Assembly: GCA_910589415.1 (NCBI GenBank)
Contig: OU342630.1
Span: forward strand, 51,244,012-51,308,011
DNA: 64,000 nucleotides
DNA from: Malachius bipustulatus
Taxonomy: Eukaryota; Arthropoda; Insecta; Coleoptera; Melyridae
Reading direction: 5' to 3'
The notes under the pieces were generated by a model. That model was given only the letters and a program-made list of their open reading frames with translations, was not told where the DNA came from and did not search any database. Position numbers and translations under genes: made by a program. Numbering within the stretch: the stretch's first letter is position 1; each line of letters begins with the position of its first letter. This document shows positions 61,301 to 64,000 of the stretch, in pieces.

Positions 61301-64000
61301 TCTTTGCCATGTTAGATACAGAACCTGTAATAAACAAAAGCAAAGTGGCCGGTAGAACATTATCGTCAATAGAAGGAAGCTTGAAGTTAAATAATGTACA
61401 TTTCAGTTACCCGTCTAGATCAGGCGTAAAGGTGAATATTAAATAATAGTTGTTTATGCAACAAGTGCATAAAGTGGTACTTTTTTTCACGACTGGGAAG
61501 ATTGACCGCATGAGCCGCAGGCGAATGCGGCAATCCCAGAAGTGAAAAAAGGCACTTTATGCATATGTTGCATACAAAATTTTATCTACGAGTGACTTAA
61601 ATTAGAACGAAAATTTATTATTATAAAAAAAAACTTTCCAATGCATTCATATCTTATATGTAAGCGTTTCTTTGAAGCTGTTAACGCTTTTTTCATCACG
61701 TCAGTTCATAAAGGTGACATATTGCTTAATATAAGTACACTTCTTTAGATTTTTGAGGTAGGTACCTAACACATTTTGTGCAGCCATATATGATGGAATA
61801 AGAATTTCTTCTAGTGCGGAAGATATTTCATTCATGATTAAATGTAAACATAAAATATATAAATTATATAGCCACATTTGATTGAAAAATAATTTCTTCT
61901 GGGGTAGAAGATATTTCATTCATTGAAGCATCTACAATGTTATCCATTTTAGGTATAAACGACGAAAAACACAAAATATTAATAATTGTACATAGATCTG
62001 GCGCTCTGCTAATAAACTGCGACGTTTCTCTAGTATAGGTGCATGGTAATTATAAATCGGGATACAATGTAATTCAGCGTTCAGCGTGTCGTGTTCAGTT
62101 GTTGTTGCTAGTTGCGAACGCCCCGACTATCAACTGAGCCGCTCCGCTCTCCGCTCACTACTTGCCAGTCGGCGAGCGTGCACTAACGTGACAGATTTAG
62201 CGTTAAATAATGAACCGCTACGGCACTTTATTACACCCAAACTACTTTATTTAACTCTTCAATATAATCATACATTTTATGAACTAAGAAACGTCTAAAA
62301 AAGTGCATTTTATGAATCACTCGTAGATAAATAATTTGAATTATTAATTAAACGAGGATTATCGAGTAGTTACTATACAGGCTGTCCCAATATTCCATGG
62401 ACATGGAGCAACCACAGATTACTGAGGTAAAAAAAAGTAGCTCGGACCTAACTTATCTCTATACCAAAATGCTTCGTTTGTCCGTTAGAGGGCTTCAAAG
62501 TCTTTTGAAAATTTTAGTTTTTTTGAAATAGCTCAAAGTCGGCTGATTCCAATTCGATGAAATTTAGTAGGTAAATTTCTTATTAAAAGTACTCATTTTT
62601 GATGTACATGATAATTTGACGACATCCCGGGAAGGGGTGAAACTACCCCTACCCTCCATTAAAATCGATCGTAATTGTTGATAGGGTAGCAGGAACGCTG
62701 TTCATGTTTTTTTGTTTGAAAGATACATCGTTTTAGCCCATTTTTGCTCTCCTACAAAAATCTGTATCTTTCCGAGGTGCTATGTGATAAAATAAATTAG
62801 TCGATGATAACTAAATCTTTATTTCATTCTTTTAATTTGAAATCAAATTTTCAATTATTGTCAAGTGATTATTTGATCTAATCTCATAAAACAGCTGTTC
62901 CTAACCTTTTTCAGCCGCGGACCCCCAAGGAAATCAAGCATAATGCCAAGGACCCCTGAGTGAAAAAAAGGTGCAATTTTCGGACAATATTATATTTTAG
63001 TATTCCTTCATGAAATTAAAAAACAAAAACACAAACTTTTTCGTAGAAAAACATTAATGAGAAGGTTGGTTCGTAGGTAATTTATTTATTTTTGTTAATG
63101 CTCTAAGTTAAGTAAGATAGATGCGTATGGAACTGCGGACCCCCAAACATATGCTCGCGGACCCCCAGGGGTCCGCGGACCACAGGTTAGGAACCGCTGT
63201 CATAAAAGATGCTCGATGTGGGCGCCGGTTTGGACCCTATAAAGTTCCATCTTGCGCAAAAAAATGATTTGAACTTTTCTTGGAACCTCGTCGTTTTGCA
63301 AACTGTTTACTGCGTTTGAAAAAAACCGTTTGCAAACACCTGAAAAAAAAACCGAACCATACTAAACATCTTTTATGAGATTAAATCAAATAAACACCTG
63401 ACAATTGAAAATTTGATTTCAAATTAAAAGAATTATGAAATAAAATTTTGGTTAGGTACCATCGACTAATTTATTTTATCACATAGCACCTCGGAAAGAT
63501 ACAGATTTTTGTAGGAGACCAAAAATGGGCTAAAACGATGTATCTTTCAAACAAAAAAACATGAACAGCGTTCCTGCTACCCTATCCACAATTACGATCG
63601 ATATTAATGAAGGGTAGGGGTAGTTTCACCCCTTCCCGGGTTTCCGTCAAATTATCATGTACATTAGAAATTAGTACTTTTAATAAGAAATTTACCTACC
63701 AAATTTCGTCGAATTTGAATCAGCCGACTTTGAGCTATTTCAAAAAAACTAAACTTTTCAAAAGACTTTGAAGCCCTCTAGCGGACAAACGAAGCATTTT
63801 GGAATAGAGATAAGTTTGGTCCGAGCGACTTTTTTTTACCTTAGTAATCTGTGGTTGCTCCATGTCCATGGAATATTGGGACAGCCTGTAGAAGAAGTTA
63901 TCTTGACATCTAAAGTGTCATTAAATAATTTTCAAGGTATTGGAAGGAGTGAACCTAGAAATCAACAAAGGAGAAACTGTTGCTATTGTTGGCCACTCTG
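52393..64000 (+). CDS. ABCB-family full transporter, copy 2, 5' part (runs off the right edge)
   Basis: Exons: 52393-52466, 54649-54724, 56332-56628, 56826-56926, 57375-57546, 59935-60255, 61207-61431, and 63937 to the edge. They have the same lengths, phases and GT-AG borders as copy 1, and none has a stop, so the visible half is intact: N-terminus, all of TMD1, and NBD1 up to the start of Walker A (AIVGHS). By hand count there are 19 replaced residues against 12 silent changes versus copy 1 over exons 3-8, most of them in TMD1. Sequons equivalent to N99 and N102 are kept. Exon 7 carries the same TM6 frame anomaly as copy 1. Introns 6 and 7 have gained about 0.55 and 2.4 kb of MITEs. Whether NBD1-NBD2 are complete cannot be seen here. 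Confidence 0.88.
52918..53245 (+). pseudogene. Tc1/mariner-type transposase remnant, unit 2 counterpart
   Basis: Corresponds to 20640-20965. The DNARPH motif is additionally broken by an extra A near 52944. The same [18 protein letters not shown] segment follows at 53114. It predates the segmental duplication. Confidence 0.65.
57620..59357. mobile_element. Three MITEs in ABCB copy 2 intron 5, shared with copy 1
   Basis: About 57620-58286, 58294-58780 and 58850-59357 correspond to the three intron 5 elements of copy 1 in the same order and orientation. The 1.63-kb CTTG-flanked insertion of copy 1 is absent immediately after them (near 59400). Confidence 0.6.
60503..61064. mobile_element. Complete 562-bp TA-target MITE in copy 2 intron 6
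   Basis: TIRs start CAGGGTGATCCCGAAATGGC and continue to about 29 bp (to CGGACAC-GG). TA lies at 60501-60502 and 61065-61066. Copy 1 has the empty site at about 30880. The truncated element at 13795-14110 is another copy of the family. Confidence 0.85.
61447..62326. mobile_element. Unclassified 0.88-kb mobile repeat with ATAA target duplication (copy 2 intron 7)
   Basis: Same family as 19445-20241: TAGTTGTTTATGCAAC to CACTCGTAG, flanked by ATAA at 61443-61446 and 62327-62330. Copy 1 has the empty site just after exon 7 (31260). The insertion begins only 15 bp into the intron, immediately behind the splice donor. Confidence 0.7.
62379..63888. mobile_element. Long palindromic TA-target element in copy 2 intron 7
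   Basis: CAGGCTGTCCCAATATTCC at the left is mirrored at the right end, with TA on both sides (62377-62378 and 63889-63890). The arms are roughly 500 bp each and pair almost continuously. The left arm is interrupted near its inner end by the hAT-type MITE at 62892-63199, and the unpaired centre lies near 63215-63360. Copy 1 lacks it. No ORF; mobilised by a Tc1/mariner-type transposase, to judge by the target. Confidence 0.85.
62892..63199. mobile_element. 308-bp hAT-type MITE with perfect 8-bp TSD, nested in the palindrome
   Basis: The ends CAGCTGTTCCTAACCT and, inverted, CAGCGGTTCCTAACCT are flanked by TCATAAAA on both sides (62884-62891 and 63200-63207), the exact hallmark of hAT transposition. 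The subterminal parts repeat the motif GCGGACCCCC in both orientations. No coding capacity. Confidence 0.88.

Larger units (their letters stand above)
42780..64000. repeat. Segmental duplication, unit 2 (carries ABCB copy 2), continues past the right edge
   Basis: Direct, collinear counterpart of 7895-42779. Intron and intergenic sequence match at high identity. Insertions seen only here include the LINE at 44234-47193, MITEs at 47696, 60503 and 62379, and the ATAA-flanked element at 61447. The junction with unit 1 falls close to the LINE fragment 42394-42905, so recombination between LINE copies is a possible origin. Confidence 0.8.

Overview
The window looks like a piece of an insect (arthropod) nuclear genome. 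It is AT-rich, its genes are interrupted by GT-AG introns, AATAAA signals follow the stop codons, and TA-flanked MITEs beginning CAGGGTG or CAGGCTG are abundant. I cannot name the order or species. There are no bacterial features, no CRISPR array and no tRNA or rRNA gene that I can recognise. Most of the bases are transposable elements or their remnants.

Two host gene families are present. (1) On the minus strand at 3.4-6.5 kb is a complete seven-exon gene for RPAP2/Rtr1, the zinc-dependent RNA polymerase II CTD phosphatase. Its reading frame is unbroken at 588 codons. (2) On the plus strand is a tandem pair of full-length-type ABCB (P-glycoprotein/MDR) transporter genes. Copy 1 (16.7-42.2 kb) can be followed through 20 exons as an uninterrupted frame of 1,282 codons with both nucleotide-binding domains canonical. 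Copy 2 (52.4 kb to the right edge) has eight matching exons, all open, and leaves the window inside the first Walker A motif.

The two ABCB genes lie in a large direct segmental duplication. Unit 1 runs from about 7.9 to 42.8 kb and unit 2 from about 42.8 kb past the right edge. Comparing the units exposes insertions present in one and absent from the other. These include two solo-LTR-like elements (8.1-9.55 and 10.2-12.95 kb), a 1.6-kb insertion in intron 5, a 3-kb non-LTR retrotransposon with RT and RNase H (44.2-47.2 kb, minus strand), palindromic TA-target MITEs, and a roughly 0.8-0.9 kb element that sits in two different ABCB introns. Unit 1 also carries a smaller tandem duplication (about 16.0-20.4 kb) that doubles the promoter region and first exon of the transporter.

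Layout: 0-3.3 kb, nested DNA transposons; 3.4-6.5, Rpap2; 6.5-16.7, repeats, two LTRs and LINE remnants; 16.7-42.2, ABCB copy 1, including a 7.2-kb repeat-filled intron 12; 42.3-52.4, LINEs, MITEs and a truncated LTR; 52.4-64, ABCB copy 2, with three insertions in introns 6-7, one carrying a nested hAT-type MITE.

I found no convincing new gene system. The observations most worth pursuing are the apparent shared, compensated frameshift in TM6 of both ABCB copies, the duplicated first exon, an array of hairpins sharing one heptaloop inside an LTR, and the recombination history that the insertions record.
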